From contig CM020618.1 in NCBI GenBank assembly GCA_009829735.1, positions 33,890,894 through 33,954,893 of the forward strand: a stretch of 64,000 bases of DNA, given 5' to 3'. This document shows, piece by piece, positions 50,367-61,505 of this stretch; positions within the stretch are counted from its first letter, which is position 1; every line of letters starts with the position of its first letter. The stretch comes from Pyropia yezoensis. Lineage: Eukaryota > Rhodophyta > Bangiophyceae > Bangiales > Bangiaceae. The notes beneath the pieces were generated by a model that saw only the letters and a program-made list of their open reading frames with translations, was not told the origin of the DNA and searched no databases. The position numbers were made by a program, and so were the translations under genes.

Positions 50367-52315
50367 ATGGCCCGCACACCGCTCCCCCCGCGACCGGTCG
50401 CCGCGGCTGCGGTCGCGACCGCTGCAGTAGCGGCCGCTGTGGCGACCCGCGCGCTGGTCGGCCGCGGCTGCCTCGCCGCGGCTGTCGCCTCGACGCTCGC
50501 CGCCGCCCTCACCGCGGTAGCGTGGCCCCGCTTTGCCACAGACACTCTCGGTCTGCATGGCACGTCCTTTGCTGGCCCTACGAGTGGCGGTGATTGGCCG
50601 CTACTGGGTCGCGTCGCCGAGCTTGCGACTGCCCTCAAGGACCGCCGCATGTGCTTCCTTTTCGCCGATTGGCGGGCCGCCGCGGGCGCGCCCAACTACC
50701 AGGTTTGGACGGCGGGGACGCGGCGGGTTTTCATTACCAACCCCATCGACGTGCGCTACGTATTGGCGCGGGCTGACCCACCGCGGGACCTGTCCCTGTT
50801 GGGCGTCTTCGGGCTCGTCGTCAGCCCACAGGTGCTGCTGTTGACCAGGGGAGACATTCATACCCGCACACGTCGGCTTCTGCAGGCGCCTCTCAACGGC
50901 GACTCGGTGCTGGCAATAGCCGTGCGGGTGGCGCTCGCCGAGGTTGGCGGGAGGGGGGGGCGCTTTGCGCGCGCCCTGGCCACCGCGGCCGCGGCATCGA
51001 GCGACGCGGCTAAGGGCTCGACCAACTCCTATGCCAGCAGTACATTGTCCGTGAGTCATCTGTTTGAGCACATGGCGCTGTCGGTTATCCACCAGTTGTT
51101 GGTGTCCCAACCGTTGCCTTCTGACGAGATTCTTGACAAGCTGAACTCGACGCTCCCTCTGGCAGCCCCCGTCCAGATAGTACCGGCACCAAAGGTATTT
51201 GCCCCCCGCGCCGCAGCACGCCTTCGTGCTTTGGGCGACTACTTCATCGCCTTGTACGAGAGTCACGAAGCGGCGCGGCGTGCCGCATATGCGGACGGCT
51301 CGTGGGATCCGGTACCACCGAAGGACATTCTGGACGTGCTGCTGGCCGATGTGGACGAACCTAAGGGGGCCTATCGGGGGGACCGCCGGCGCCTATCTGC
51401 TGATTTCATGCTTCTCCTTTCAGCAGGCTATGACACCACGGTACGTGATGAAGGGGAGCTGGCTGGATGTGTTTTATTGGCGGCTCACCGCCCTGAACAA
51501 AGACCCATGTCCATTGCCTTGGCTGTCGTAATTTCTAGTCACTGATCCTTCTGTCTTGGCGGCTGCGATCTGTTTTTCCTTTCCTGCTACATATTGATTG
51601 GTGTGACCCTGCGTTTCCCCTATCACCCGCCGCACTCGCCATGTTCTGGTTTGGTCATGCGTCGTCTGTCCTTCGACTATTGTAGGCTCACTCTCTTGAC
51701 TACGCCATCCTTACCCTCTGCCGCCACCCTGAGACTCAAGACCGCATCGTCAAGGAAGTGGCGGACGTCCTCGGCTGTCCTCGAGACACGCCCGTGGCGG
51801 ACCTCCCGCTGACTCCTTCCAGCCTGGACCGCTTGACGTACCTACAAACGGTGTGGAAAGAAATCACTCGACTGTTCCCAGCGACGGCCGGGGGCCCCAG
51901 TCGACGCCCCGCTGTGCCGCTGACTCTGCCTTCGGACGGCAGCGTCATTCCCGCTGGGACTGCCATCAAGCTCCCCCAGTACGTTGTCCTTCACGATGAA
52001 GAAGCTTTCCCCGACGCGCACAGCTTTCGGCCTGAGCGGTGGCTGCCGAGTGGCCCTGGTGGCCCCGCTGGCGTCAAGACCGCCGACCTGTCTTGGTACC
52101 CGTTTGGCCTTGGCCCCGTCTCTTGCCCTGGTCGGCGGCTATCCCAGCTGGAGTGGAAAACCGCGGTTGTGGGCATCTTGTGGGCCTACCAGCTGCGGGT
52201 GGCGACAGGGGAGCCCGTCCGTGGGCTTGACCTATTGACGCTGCGGCCATCGCGATATGAGGTGCGGGTGACTCGGCGGGAGGGCGCGCCGCCGGCGCTG
52301 CCAGCGTTTGCGTGA
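50367..52315 (+). CDS. Cytochrome P450 monooxygenase
   Basis: Two exons (50367-51440 and 51686-52315) give 567 residues. The 245-bp intron begins GTACGT and ends ATTGTAG, and splits the protein exactly after the I-helix motif AGYDTT (353-358), continuing AHSLDYAILTLCRHPE. Other hallmarks are the K-helix E417-I-T-R420 (WKEITRL), the FRPERW block, and the haem loop PFGLGPVSCPGRR with Cys505 as axial ligand. An N-terminal Ala/Val-rich hydrophobic region (about residues 8-52) suggests membrane anchoring or organelle targeting. The substrate cannot be assigned; the AGYDTT form is common in CYP97- and CYP4-like clans. The frame after GYDTT without splicing ends early at 51545, so retention of the intron would remove the haem domain. 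Confidence 0.93.
51441..51685 (+). other. Intron of P450 gene
   Basis: Donor GTACGTGATG, acceptor CTATTGTAG. Phase 0, between the Thr of AGYDTT and the Ala of AHSLDY. Confidence 0.9.
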
Positions 52316-53026
52316 AGGTCAGGTCCTCTATTGCTTTCACCCGCGATGGGTCACTTGCGTATGATAAATGAAGGCGCCCGCTGCCTGTCGGGCCGCTTCA
52401 CGTTGTCGGCGAGCCGCTTAGAGCAACACTGCACGACGGCGGTCGATCAGGGCCCCCTCCGTTGGAGACTGAAGCCAGCGGGGGTTGTGGCGACGGGGGC
52501 AGGAAGCGAGGCGGAGAAACGAGAGGGAAGAAAGGGGGTTCCCGTCGTCGCACAGGGAACGTCCCCCACGTTTGTGCGCGCACGCCAAGGTTAGCGAGTG
52601 CAAGGCGTCACCGCGTCATGGGCGCAGGGCGGGTGCGTCGGTTGGGCGTCGCGGCCAGGGACTGGCTGTGGGCGGGCCCTGCAGAGAAGGTAAAACGCAA
52701 CGACCAACGACAGCCAACCCTGGGGTCACTAGGCAAGAGCAGGTGTTGTGCGTGCACAAAAGAAAAGAATAGAAAGAGGGCGGGAGGGTCCGACAGCTGG
52801 CGGTTGGGGGCGGGGCCGGCCACCACGCCTGGCCGGCTGCACCAAACTCCGGCGGAGGCTTCACCGCCGGCGGCCGATACCCGCCCCGCCGGCAACAGCC
52901 TACCCCGATCGCCGCCGACGCGTCCCCCCCCCCCTTCCCTCCTCAACTCCCCCTACCCGTCGTGGGCCGGCGGAGGCAGAGAAGCCGACGGTGGTATCGC
53001 GGCCGCGCCACGGGCCACCGAAGGCG
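52316..53026. other. Convergent intergenic region, no gene seen
   Basis: This lies between the ends of the P450 gene and the minus-strand TRM10 gene. Only compositional ORFs are present. Confidence 0.5.
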
Positions 53027-55318
53027 TCACGCTCCCGGAGGGGGTGCCGCGGCCGCAGCCACCTGCGCTGGCGCTACCACCGGGGAGGCGGGGCACGCGA
53101 CGGCGGCGGCGGTGGCGGCAACGTCTGTACTCGCCTTCGTGCCAATGACGGTGGCGGCAGGGGGGGCTCCCGGCGCCAAGGCTGGAGGTGGCACCACCCC
53201 CGCCACGGTGGCAATGGCATCGTCAGTGGCCACACAGACAGGCGCACCCTCGTTGCCGCCCACCGCCCCCTCGCTGCTGCGCAAGCCCACCGCCGGTCGG
53301 GGGCGCTTCCGCCCCCTCCCGGCCTGGGAGTCGGGCTGCCCCCCCCCCGCCTCCCCTCCCCCTTGCGTCGCGGCCGCCGCCACAGCTGCAGCAGCCGCTG
53401 GTGGTGGCGCCTCCCCCCGCCCCACCGCCGCAGCACCGCCGTCCTCGTCGCCGCCGTCGTCGGTGATATGCTCCGCGTCACCCTCCTCCTCCATCCCCCC
53501 CCCCCCCCCGCTACCGTCACCCCCCCCCCCCACCTTGCGTTGCGGCAGCACCTGCGCCACCGCTTCCGCCCAGGTGGCGCCGTTGGCCACCGCCGACAGC
53601 AGCGCCGCCACGTGGACAACGGTGAGGACCTTGGTGCCGCGGCAGCCGGCGGGAGGGCCCAGGTTGAGCGCCGTGGTGGTGACGCCCAGCGACGCTGCCG
53701 CAGCCGCGGCGGCGCCCTTGAGCCGGTTCCGGTCGACCATGCCACCAATGATGTATACTTTGCCGGGGGTGACGGTGGTAAGGAGGGTTGGTGCGTCGGC
53801 GGTGAGGTAGACAATATCTGACGGCGCGATGCCGGCCGCCCAGGGCGCACCGTTGAGGCACGCTGGGGAAGAAAGGGGGGGGGCGGACCCGCCGTCCCCA
53901 TTGACACCCCTGTCGGCAACCCCGTCACTGGGGCCCCCGGTGCCATTGATGCTACCAGTGCCATTGGTGCCACTGGCGCCGGTGACGGCGCCGGCGCTGC
54001 CGCTGCCGCGACCGTCGCCGCCAGCTCCGGCCGCGGCCAAGGGCGCGTTGCCCTGCGGGCCCGCAACCTCACCAGTCGCCCCACCCCCGAGCTCCTCCGC
54101 CTCCACCACCACTGGCCACCGCCTCCAGTGCTCGTATAGCGCGCCAAGTACCGTCGCGACATCCTTCTCTGGGTCCACCCCCCCCTGATCCCCAGCGCCG
54201 CCGACGCCGCCGACGCCCGTCAGCACCACTCGCAGCGGCACGCGGCCGGCCGCCACCGCACGCGCCGACGACGAGTAGACGTACGCGAGCTGGCGGCATA
54301 GGCTCTTGACCTCCCGCGGTGTCATGGCCGCCGACCACTCGGCCCGACAGTCGACGAGGACCGTTGGGCACGCGGCGCCAGACAGCAGCCGCGAGCGGTC
54401 CGCGGCCTTGCGCGCGCGACGGGCAAGGGCGGCCGCTGACGGGGGAGCGGCGGCGGCGGCGGCCGCCGCCGCGGGCGGCCCGTTGTCACCGCCGTCGACA
54501 CTGCCACCGCCACCATCACCGCCGCCGGTGGGCCGACGCGTCACGGGTGCGGCCGCCGCCCGAGCGGCGGCGCGGGCGGCCTTGGCCGCCGCCTTTTTGG
54601 CCGCCCGCCCCTCGGCCACCCGCACCGCCTTGGCTGCTCGCTTGGCCGCCCGCTTGGACGGCGCCGTCGACGCCACCGACACGCCCGCTGCCGCCGCAAC
54701 CCCGCCGCCGGCGCCGGCCACGACGTCGGACGCCCCAGAATCGGGCAGCGCCACTGCCGTTCCCGCCACCGCCGTCCCGGCCGCCGGTACCACCGGTGCC
54801 TGTGCCACTGCCACTGCCGCCGCCGTCGCCGCCGCCACCTTTTCCGCCACATTTGCCGCCACCGCCTCCCCCGTCTCTACTGCCCCAGCCGCCGCCGCCG
54901 TCGCGACTGCTGGTGCGGCACCCGAGGTCAGCAGTGAGGGCGGGAGCCTCTCCATAGGCGTGGCGCCACCACCAACGCCGCTGCCGCTGCCGCTGCCGCC
55001 GTTGCCGTCGCCGTCGCCGTCGCCGCCGCCGTCGGGTGGGGCAGCGGCTGACACGGCGGGTGCCGCCGCAGAGGTGGCCACCCCCCCGGGCGACACCGCC
55101 CCCTGCTCGTCGACTCTTGCGACGACAGTGCCTGGGGCGGCGGCGAAGGTGGTGGAAGCGGCAGTAGCAGGGGCGGAAGCAGCAGCGGCAGCAGCCGAAG
55201 CAGCGGCAGCGGGAGCGGCCGCAGCGACTGGCGCGGGGACGGGAACGGCAGCAGCAGCGGCGGCCGGCACGGCAGCGCCCCCCCTGGGGGAAGGCGGTGG
55301 GGACGGTGGTGATGCCAT
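53027..55318 (-). CDS. TRM10: TRM10-type tRNA (purine-N1)-methyltransferase
   Basis: This is a SPOUT-fold enzyme that methylates N1 of the purine at tRNA position 9. A single exon encodes 763 residues from the ATG at 55318 (ATGGC context). The first 300 residues are Ala/Gly/Pro-rich with a Lys/Arg/Ala-rich helix near 220-260 (KRAAKRAAKAVRVAEGRAAK), which is the basic tRNA-binding lead of the family. The domain begins near 318 (VLVDCRAEWS, EVKSLCRQLAYVYSSS, LRVVLTGV) and ends near 595 (IVYLTADAP, with the conserved Asp of LTAD; KVYIIGGMVDRNRLKG; VLTVVHVAALLSAV; WAEAVAQVLPQRK). A Gly/Ser/Asn low-complexity insert of about 90 residues interrupts it before LTAD, and a long acidic then Ala-rich tail follows. 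Nuclear, cytosolic or mitochondrial location is open. Confidence 0.88.
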   Translation of the reverse strand: MASPPSPPPSPRGGAAVPAAAAAAVPVPAPVAAAAPAAAASAAAAAASAPATAASTTFAAAPGTVVARVDEQGAVSPGGVATSAAAPAVSAAAPPDGGGDGDGDGNGGSGSGSGVGGGATPMERLPPSLLTSGAAPAVATAAAAGAVETGEAVAANVAEKVAAATAAAVAVAQAPVVPAAGTAVAGTAVALPDSGASDVVAGAGGGVAAAAGVSVASTAPSKRAAKRAAKAVRVAEGRAAKKAAAKAARAAARAAAAPVTRRPTGGGDGGGGSVDGGDNGPPAAAAAAAAAPPSAAALARRARKAADRSRLLSGAACPTVLVDCRAEWSAAMTPREVKSLCRQLAYVYSSSARAVAAGRVPLRVVLTGVGGVGGAGDQGGVDPEKDVATVLGALYEHWRRWPVVVEAEELGGGATGEVAGPQGNAPLAAAGAGGDGRGSGSAGAVTGASGTNGTGSINGTGGPSDGVADRGVNGDGGSAPPLSSPACLNGAPWAAGIAPSDIVYLTADAPTLLTTVTPGKVYIIGGMVDRNRLKGAAAAAAASLGVTTTALNLGPPAGCRGTKVLTVVHVAALLSAVANGATWAEAVAQVLPQRKVGGGGDGSGGGGGMEEEGDAEHITDDGGDEDGGAAAVGRGEAPPPAAAAAVAAAATQGGGEAGGGQPDSQAGRGRKRPRPAVGLRSSEGAVGGNEGAPVCVATDDAIATVAGVVPPPALAPGAPPAATVIGTKASTDVAATAAAVACPASPVVAPAQVAAAAAPPPGA

Positions 55319-56260
55319 GGGGTGTGGGGCAAACCGTGTCCACGGACGCGGGGCGGCGGAGTCGGGGAAGGCTGGGTGGTGGGGTGACGAGTGGGGACAA
55401 CGACTGGAGCTGGTCGCCGAGAACACGAACAGCGACGTCGAAAAACTCCCATTACCCCCCCATTTATTGTGACTCGTTTAAACACGTGGCAGTTTCAACC
55501 AAAGAAAACGAACTGGAGAAGGGGGGGCCCCACCCGCTCTCGTTGTTCACGACGCAACCTGCCGCCGTCGTTGCCACTGCGGTGGAGGCGGCCGGCCCCG
55601 CCGCCGCCTCCCCGCCGCCGCCGCTGCAGCCGCAATGCCCACCACCGCTGTTGCCCCCGCCGCTTCCCCAGTCGACCTTGTTGCGGGCGGCAGCCGCTGG
55701 TACTTCCGCATCATTGGCCGCTGTCGCCGGTGTGGGCCGTACGTCCGGGGCCGCTGCACACGCGGCACGGTGTGCCATGCGTTGAGGATGGCTAGCCAGA
55801 GGCACCCGCACTGACTAGGGCTCGTCGGGGGAGATGGTGATCGATGACCTTCCGTGGGGCACTTCCTGTATGTACGTACTGCACACACCAACTGGCCTGG
55901 GTCCTGACCCAGACTGCTCAAAAACACAGTACAGTGCACGGCGCGACAGGACGCACACCGATGGTCCGCCCCTCCCCCCCCCCCCCCCCCCCCCCCGCCC
56001 TTGTCGGATTGCGCCCCACCACCGTGTCCTCCACCAGCCGATGAATCGCGTCGTTGGCGTGCCACCACTACACCACTACTCGTCTACCGCCCGCTGCCGC
56101 ACGTCGAGCGCCCGCCCGTCCACCGCCATCACCCGCGCGTCGGCGACCGCCGCGGGCCAGTCGGGCGTGACCACCCTCGGTGGCAGCTCTGGGGGGAGCG
56201 CCTGTATGGGGACCTGTTCTTCACCATCCCCCCCCTTCCACGTTCCCTCTTGTCGTAACC
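55319..56260. other. Intergenic region with poly-C tract
   Basis: Divergent promoters of TRM10 and the DUF1772 gene should lie here. A poly-C run sits at about 55975-55996. No gene is seen. Confidence 0.5.
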
Positions 56261-56758
56261 ATGGCTTTCCTCCCCATCCCCGCTGCTCTTGTCGTCGCCC
56301 TCTTCCTCGGCGGCCTCCACGCGGGCTCCCTCGCGTTTGTGTCGGCCGTGACGGCGCGGGCGCTGGGCCAGCTGGCAACGGCCGGGGAGGCTGCCGCTCT
56401 GCGCGTCTTCTTCCGCGTCTGGTGGCCCGCCGGGCGTGACTGGATGGCCCCGCTGGGTGCCACCTCCGCCGCCGCGTACGCAAGTCTGGCGGCGGCAGCG
56501 TCCGTCGGGCCGACGGCGGGCCGGGTGGCGCCGACGCGTGGGGCCGCGACGGCGGCAGGCGCGGCGGTTGCGGTGGGCTTCACGATTGTGTGGACAGTGG
56601 CATTTATGGGGGAGGACATTGCGCCGCTGCGCGGCAGAGGGGCCGCCGCGGACGACCGCGTGGCCGCCACGGCGCACCGCTTTTGCAGCCGTCACCACTT
56701 CCGCGCTGTCCTGTCTCTGGGTGCCTACATGGCGGTGCTATTGGTGTTTTGTTGGTGA
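56261..56758 (+). CDS. DUF1772 family integral membrane protein
   Basis: A 165-residue single-exon protein from ATG 56261 (GTAACCATGG). Four hydrophobic segments are visible: about 4-28 (PAALVVALFLGGLHAGSLAF), 62-85, 98-118 and 146-165. The last is preceded by a basic HRFCSRHHFRAV motif typical of DUF1772 proteins. Some members act in polyketide oxidation (anthrone oxygenase-like), but most are uncharacterised and no reaction can be claimed here. The open frame upstream of this ATG to 56180 has poorer start context. Confidence 0.7.
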   Translation: MAFLPIPAALVVALFLGGLHAGSLAFVSAVTARALGQLATAGEAAALRVFFRVWWPAGRDWMAPLGATSAAAYASLAAAASVGPTAGRVAPTRGAATAAGAAVAVGFTIVWTVAFMGEDIAPLRGRGAAADDRVAATAHRFCSRHHFRAVLSLGAYMAVLLVFCW

Positions 56759-58331
56759 GAGGGGCTTATCTTTAGGGGGGGCAGGGAGTGGACGTCGCAT
56801 GGCGACGCGACCCACCGCAAGCTGCAACGCTACTGCTCGTCCCCCCACTGCGGCCGCGGCCTTTCGTCTGCTTCCCATTTTATATGGGCGCGCCATTTTA
56901 TGTGGGGCGCTGGGATTTCAGGTTGTTCTCTGGCGCTCGCGTCATCCTCCTCTCCCCGGTGGTGGCGGTGGCGGTGTCGGTCGCGGGGGGGATGGCGGGA
57001 CCGGCCGCCACGGACGACGGGGGGCCCTGTGCGCGGACAGGAAGGAGCCCAGCCCGTCGCCGACGCGGTGGTCAGCCCCGACGCTTGGCCACGCCTAGAG
57101 GTCCTCCCTCCGCCCGCGTGGCAAGGCGGCAGGAGCCGGGCGCCCGCAGGCGGCCGCCTCCCCGCTGATGGCGGGAACCTGCTTGAAAGACCAGTGCTTT
57201 TGCAAAACACACCAGATCGGTCGGTCTCGATGGGCACGCGGCGGACCAAATGTCGGCGGTCGCTTACGAGCTCGTCCCGCCGTAGGCATCCTCCCCATAG
57301 GACGAACACCCCGAGAGGGTCAACAGTGGCGCGAGGAAAATTAAATCTTTGCCCGAAATGTAGCATATATACGAGCACCCCCCAGTACTCTCTCTCTCTC
57401 TCCCCCCCCCCCCACCTCGCCAGGACCTCTTGCAGATCGTGAACCTGCGGAGCAATAACAACGCCCCCCCACACCACCAAGCGCCGGAGTGGTTTTGTTG
57501 AAGCCGGCGGTGTCGATCAAGCTGGCGGCTTCAATAAAGCCGGCTTCAGTGAATGAAGCCGAATCAAGCCGGCTTCATTGAATGAAGCCGAATGAAGCCG
57601 AATGAAGCGGGATGAAGCCGAATGAAGCCGTGTGGGCGGTGGTGGCATGGTTGGCCCACACGACTATGTACTATGTACAGACGGTCACAGCTGCTGAGCA
57701 GCCGCCCCGCGAGTTGAGAAAGACAATGCATCTGGACAGTTGCTGTTCTTTCTGTTCCACCTCTGCCCCCCCTTCTTGCATTGGAACTTGCAGACCTGTT
57801 CAGCTTCCGTTTGTCCACACTGTACTCGCGTGGTCCCCCGGGGGACCCCACCCACCTGCCCCTCAACAAGTGGTACGCAGCGGTTGCTCTGCGGCTTGAC
57901 GCGTGGACCCACTTTCTCTGACAGCTAAATCATTGATGTCGCCGCGGCGCGCGTGCAACCACAACCAATCAGGAACCCCTGTGATGCAACTGATCACTGA
58001 CAGCCCTGCAATGGGACCAGGCCCGCCGGGCCGGCCCACGCTCACGCGTGTGACGGATCGGCGCCCGTGGCAACCGCGGGCGCAGCGCCGAGTGCCCGTC
58101 GTCAGCCCGCGTGAATATCGCCGCGGTCGTCGGGTGTGCGTGCGGGTGCAGCAGGCTTCGATCGCACCACCACCACTGGAAGTCTGCTCGTACACAGCGT
58201 CCTTCACCCCCCCCCTCGACCCACGTGCTGCTTCCACTGTCACCGGCCTCCTCATTCTTCCACCTTGTCGCTCCCTCTGCCCTTCTCCACCTCTCTCACC
58301 TCTCCTGTGGCTCTTCCTCTCAGGCTCCACG
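56759..58331. other. Intergenic region upstream of citrate synthase
   Basis: No gene is supported. It holds a TC/poly-C stretch (57385-57415), a 10-bp repeat array, and a pyrimidine-rich tract ending CTTCCTCTCAG at about 58311-58322, just before the citrate synthase start. That could be the acceptor of a 5' UTR intron. Confidence 0.5.
57524..57630. repeat. 10-bp repeat array with palindromic units (GAATGAAGCC)
   Basis: AATGAAGCCG and close variants recur at 10-bp steps, alternating with the inverse GGCTTCATT, so several small hairpins (GGCTTCAT...ATGAAGCC) can form. Confidence 0.85.
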
Positions 58332-59753
58332 ATGCTTCGGGTGGGTGCCACCCGCCTGGCGCGGGCGGCGGCGGCGCGTTCTGCGGCGCCTGGACTGGGC
58401 CTGCGCTTCAAGACGACCGACACGTCTGGCGTGCTGGGCATCAAGGAGGCGCTCAGCTCCAAGATCCCCGCCGCCATTGCCGACGTCAAGGCCGTGCGCG
58501 AGGCGTATGGCGACGAGCAGCTGGGCACCTGCACTGTGACGCAGGCGTACGGGGGGATGCGGTCGGTCAAGGCCATGACCTATGAAACCTCCCTGCTGGA
58601 CGCGGAGGAAGGCATCCGCTTCCGCGGCATGACCCTCCCCGAGTGCCAGGCGGCTCTCCCGCGCGCTCCCGGCGGCGGTGAGCCGCTGCCTGAGGCCATC
58701 TTCTGGCTTCTCCTGACAGGGGACGTGCCCAATGACGCGCAGGTGAATGCCCTGCGGGAGGAGTTTGCGTCGCGATCCAAGCTCCCTGCCGACGCGGTCG
58801 CGGTCATTGACGCCCTGCCGACCGACATGCACCCAATGACGCAGCTCAATGCGGGTGTCCTCGCCCTTCAGCCACAGTCGGCCATGGCGGCGGCGTACGA
58901 GAAGGGGGTGCACAAGTCCACCTACTGGGAGTACTGTCTGGACGATGCGCTGACGCTCCTGGCGCAGCTGCCCGAAGTAGCTGCTCGTATCTACCGTCGC
59001 TCCTTCCACGACGGCTCCATGACGCCGTCTGCGGCGGGGGAGCTGGATATGGGCGCCAATTACGCGCGGATGATGGGTTTTGACGACCCCAAGTTTGACG
59101 AGCTGATGCGGCTCTACCTCACCATCCACGCCGACCACGAGGGCGGCAACGTGTCGGCACACGCCGTGCGGCTGGTTGGCTCTGCCCTCTCTGACCCATT
59201 CCTGTCCTTTTCGGGTGGCCTGGCAGGCTTGGCTGGTCCGCTGCACGGGCTGGCCAATCAGGAGGTTCTCCGGTGGCTGATGGAGATGAAGGTGTCTCTC
59301 GGCAGCAAGGAGATGACGAAGGAGTCCTTGACCGGCCTGGTGTGGGACGTCCTGAACGCGGGCAAGGTGGTGCCCGGCTTTGGCCACGCCGTTCTCCGCA
59401 AGACGGACCCGCGGTACACGTGCCAGCGGGAGTTTGCGCTTAAGCATATGCCCGATGACGAAATGTTCAAGATGGTGAGCATGTTGTACGAGGTGGTTCC
59501 GGCGGTCCTCACCGAGCAGGGCAAGGTGAAGAACCCGTTCCCCAACGTGGATGCCCACTCGGGGGTGCTGCTGCGCCACTATGGGCTAACAGAGGCCCGC
59601 TACTACACCGTCATGTTTGGGGTGAGCCGCGCGATTGGCACGCTCGCCAGCTTGGTGTGGGACCGCGCCCTCGGGCTGCCCATTGAGCGGCCGAAGAGCG
59701 TGACGACGGGGTGGATCAAGGCCCACTTTGAGGGCAAGGCCGGCAAGAAGTAG
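58332..59753 (+). CDS. CS: Mitochondrial citrate synthase
   Basis: This condenses acetyl-CoA and oxaloacetate to citrate in the TCA cycle. It has 473 residues and no coding intron. The ATG at 58332 opens an Arg/Ala-rich presequence ([20 protein letters not shown]) expected for mitochondrial import; the frame upstream is not conserved. The catalytic triad is present: His305 ([10 protein letters not shown]), His352 (GFGHAVLRK) and Asp407 (NVDAHSG), equivalent to pig His274, His320 and Asp375. Substrate-binding stretches [20 protein letters not shown] and SRAIG are kept. Length and motifs match the animal/oomycete/alga mitochondrial type rather than the bacterial or glyoxysomal type. A pyrimidine tract and CAG nine bases before the ATG suggest a 5' UTR intron. 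Confidence 0.97.
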   Translation: MLRVGATRLARAAAARSAAPGLGLRFKTTDTSGVLGIKEALSSKIPAAIADVKAVREAYGDEQLGTCTVTQAYGGMRSVKAMTYETSLLDAEEGIRFRGMTLPECQAALPRAPGGGEPLPEAIFWLLLTGDVPNDAQVNALREEFASRSKLPADAVAVIDALPTDMHPMTQLNAGVLALQPQSAMAAAYEKGVHKSTYWEYCLDDALTLLAQLPEVAARIYRRSFHDGSMTPSAAGELDMGANYARMMGFDDPKFDELMRLYLTIHADHEGGNVSAHAVRLVGSALSDPFLSFSGGLAGLAGPLHGLANQEVLRWLMEMKVSLGSKEMTKESLTGLVWDVLNAGKVVPGFGHAVLRKTDPRYTCQREFALKHMPDDEMFKMVSMLYEVVPAVLTEQGKVKNPFPNVDAHSGVLLRHYGLTEARYYTVMFGVSRAIGTLASLVWDRALGLPIERPKSVTTGWIKAHFEGKAGKK

Positions 59754-61136
59754 AGGGGCTTGTGCGTGTACGGGTTGGGCTCTCGGCGGGGGCGGGGGGC
59801 TGTCCGTGGCCATTCGCGTCGGCGGTCAGAGTCGGAGCCTGCTGCTCATTTTTTTTGGTGTTGCGTCTCAGTTGCAGTTCCGTTGTCACGCAGGTTCCAC
59901 AGCCGCCTCGTGGATAGTCAACCGCCGCCTTCTGCCTGCTCACCACCGCGCGCATCCACGCCTCAGCGTGCATTCAGCCCAAGCCAAGACCATGGGTCGT
60001 AGCTGCTCGGGCTGGAGAGAGGGCGGCACAGGGAGGTCCAGCTCGGTCCAGTTCGGGACTGCAATTCAGCCCAGTACCAGTACGTACTGTTCGTACTGTC
60101 CTTGATGGCTCGTGAAGCGATGTACTTGATCCACACGAGCCATGTCGATTGACCTCACCCCGCGAGGTGTAATTGAGCCGGACCCCATGGGCTGACCCTC
60201 CCGAGCTCACAGACCTTTGGCTGCGCGCACACCCGTGCTGCTTTACGGTGGGGGAATGGGGCGGGCCCGCCTTGTCGGCGCAAGGTGGCGAGCCGTGCCT
60301 GACGGCCAGCCGGCTGTGTGCGCACCCCTCCATAGGCCGCGTGACTCCCCCCACAGCAGCCACGGGCATCCCGCCGGCCACTGCCGCGGGGCGGCGTCCG
60401 AGCATCCCTGCGTGGCCGTCTTCTACACCACCCCGCACGGTTTTGGTGCCCCAGCCTTCGGGCGGCCACCCGGCTCTCCCGTTCCCCCCCCCCCCCGCGC
60501 CCGTCGCCGCCGCCGGAGCCGCCTCCGCGATGAAGGACCATCGCTGCCACGGCTGGCGGCCACCGCTCCCAAGACTGGCAGCCGCCGCTGCCCCAACTGG
60601 CAGCCGCCACTGCCCGGTCTGGCGGCCGTCACCGATTGCCACGCCGGCCGTACTCCCCCCCGTGAACGCCCGTGTGGCACCGGGGGCATTGAGCAGTGAG
60701 TGGGGGCGTTGGGGATGAGGGGGAGGTTCCCCTGCTTCCCCCCCGGCTCGGGGGGTCCCCACGGGTGTATGTTGGCGGCCGGGGAATGCCGCCCGCGCGT
60801 CGTCGCTCTGACGCGCCCACCCTCCCCCCCTTCCCCCCTCCCCGCAGGATCCTGGCGCTGCCACCTGCCCCAGGGGAATGCCGGCGACGGCGGCACGGAG
60901 GGTGGGGGGTGGGGGGTGGGCGAATGAGCTGAGGGGGGGGGGGGCTGCTCCCTGCATCTCCCCTATACCTCCCCGCAGCCCCGCCAACTGGCGCAGCGCC
61001 CGTACCGTCATGCGCGCCGCCTGCGCACCACCGCCTGTCGTGGCGTCGTGGCGACGCCGCTGGGGCGGTGCCGCCAGGGGGTCGCCGCCGCCAGGGGGGA
61101 TGGGGGAAACGGGAGAGCGCACGCCAATGGGGGTGT

Positions 61137-61171
<35 letters not shown>

Positions 61172-61505
61172 GGTTTCCCACGCCCGCGTCGGTGCCACGG
61201 CGTGCTTCCGTTGGTTGAGGTTTCTTAGCGCGCGCGCGGGGCGTAGAGGGGGGGGAGGTTGATGGAGGGGTGGTCATCTGGCTGCCAAGCGGTCGCTCTT
61301 GGCCAGCGTCGCCGCGGTGGGCTCGTCCTGGGGTTCGTTCCGCGACGGCACCCCCCGCCCCCTTTGCTTTTTCACTTCTTGTGGGCTCTCTTTCATCGAT
61401 CCCCCGCCCTGCTCACTCTTTCTCCCACTGCCGTCTAGCTCCCCCTCTTACTTTTGTCTTCTGACCAAGTCGGAGGCGGGAGTGGCATCGCACCGGCCAG
61501 TCACC
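59754..61505. other. Intergenic region, no gene recognised
   Basis: GC-rich sequence with compositional ORFs only. It includes a run of 33 G at 61137-61169, the longest homopolymer I see in the window. The FTR1 ORF stays open back to 61299 but that lead is not protein-like. Confidence 0.5.
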
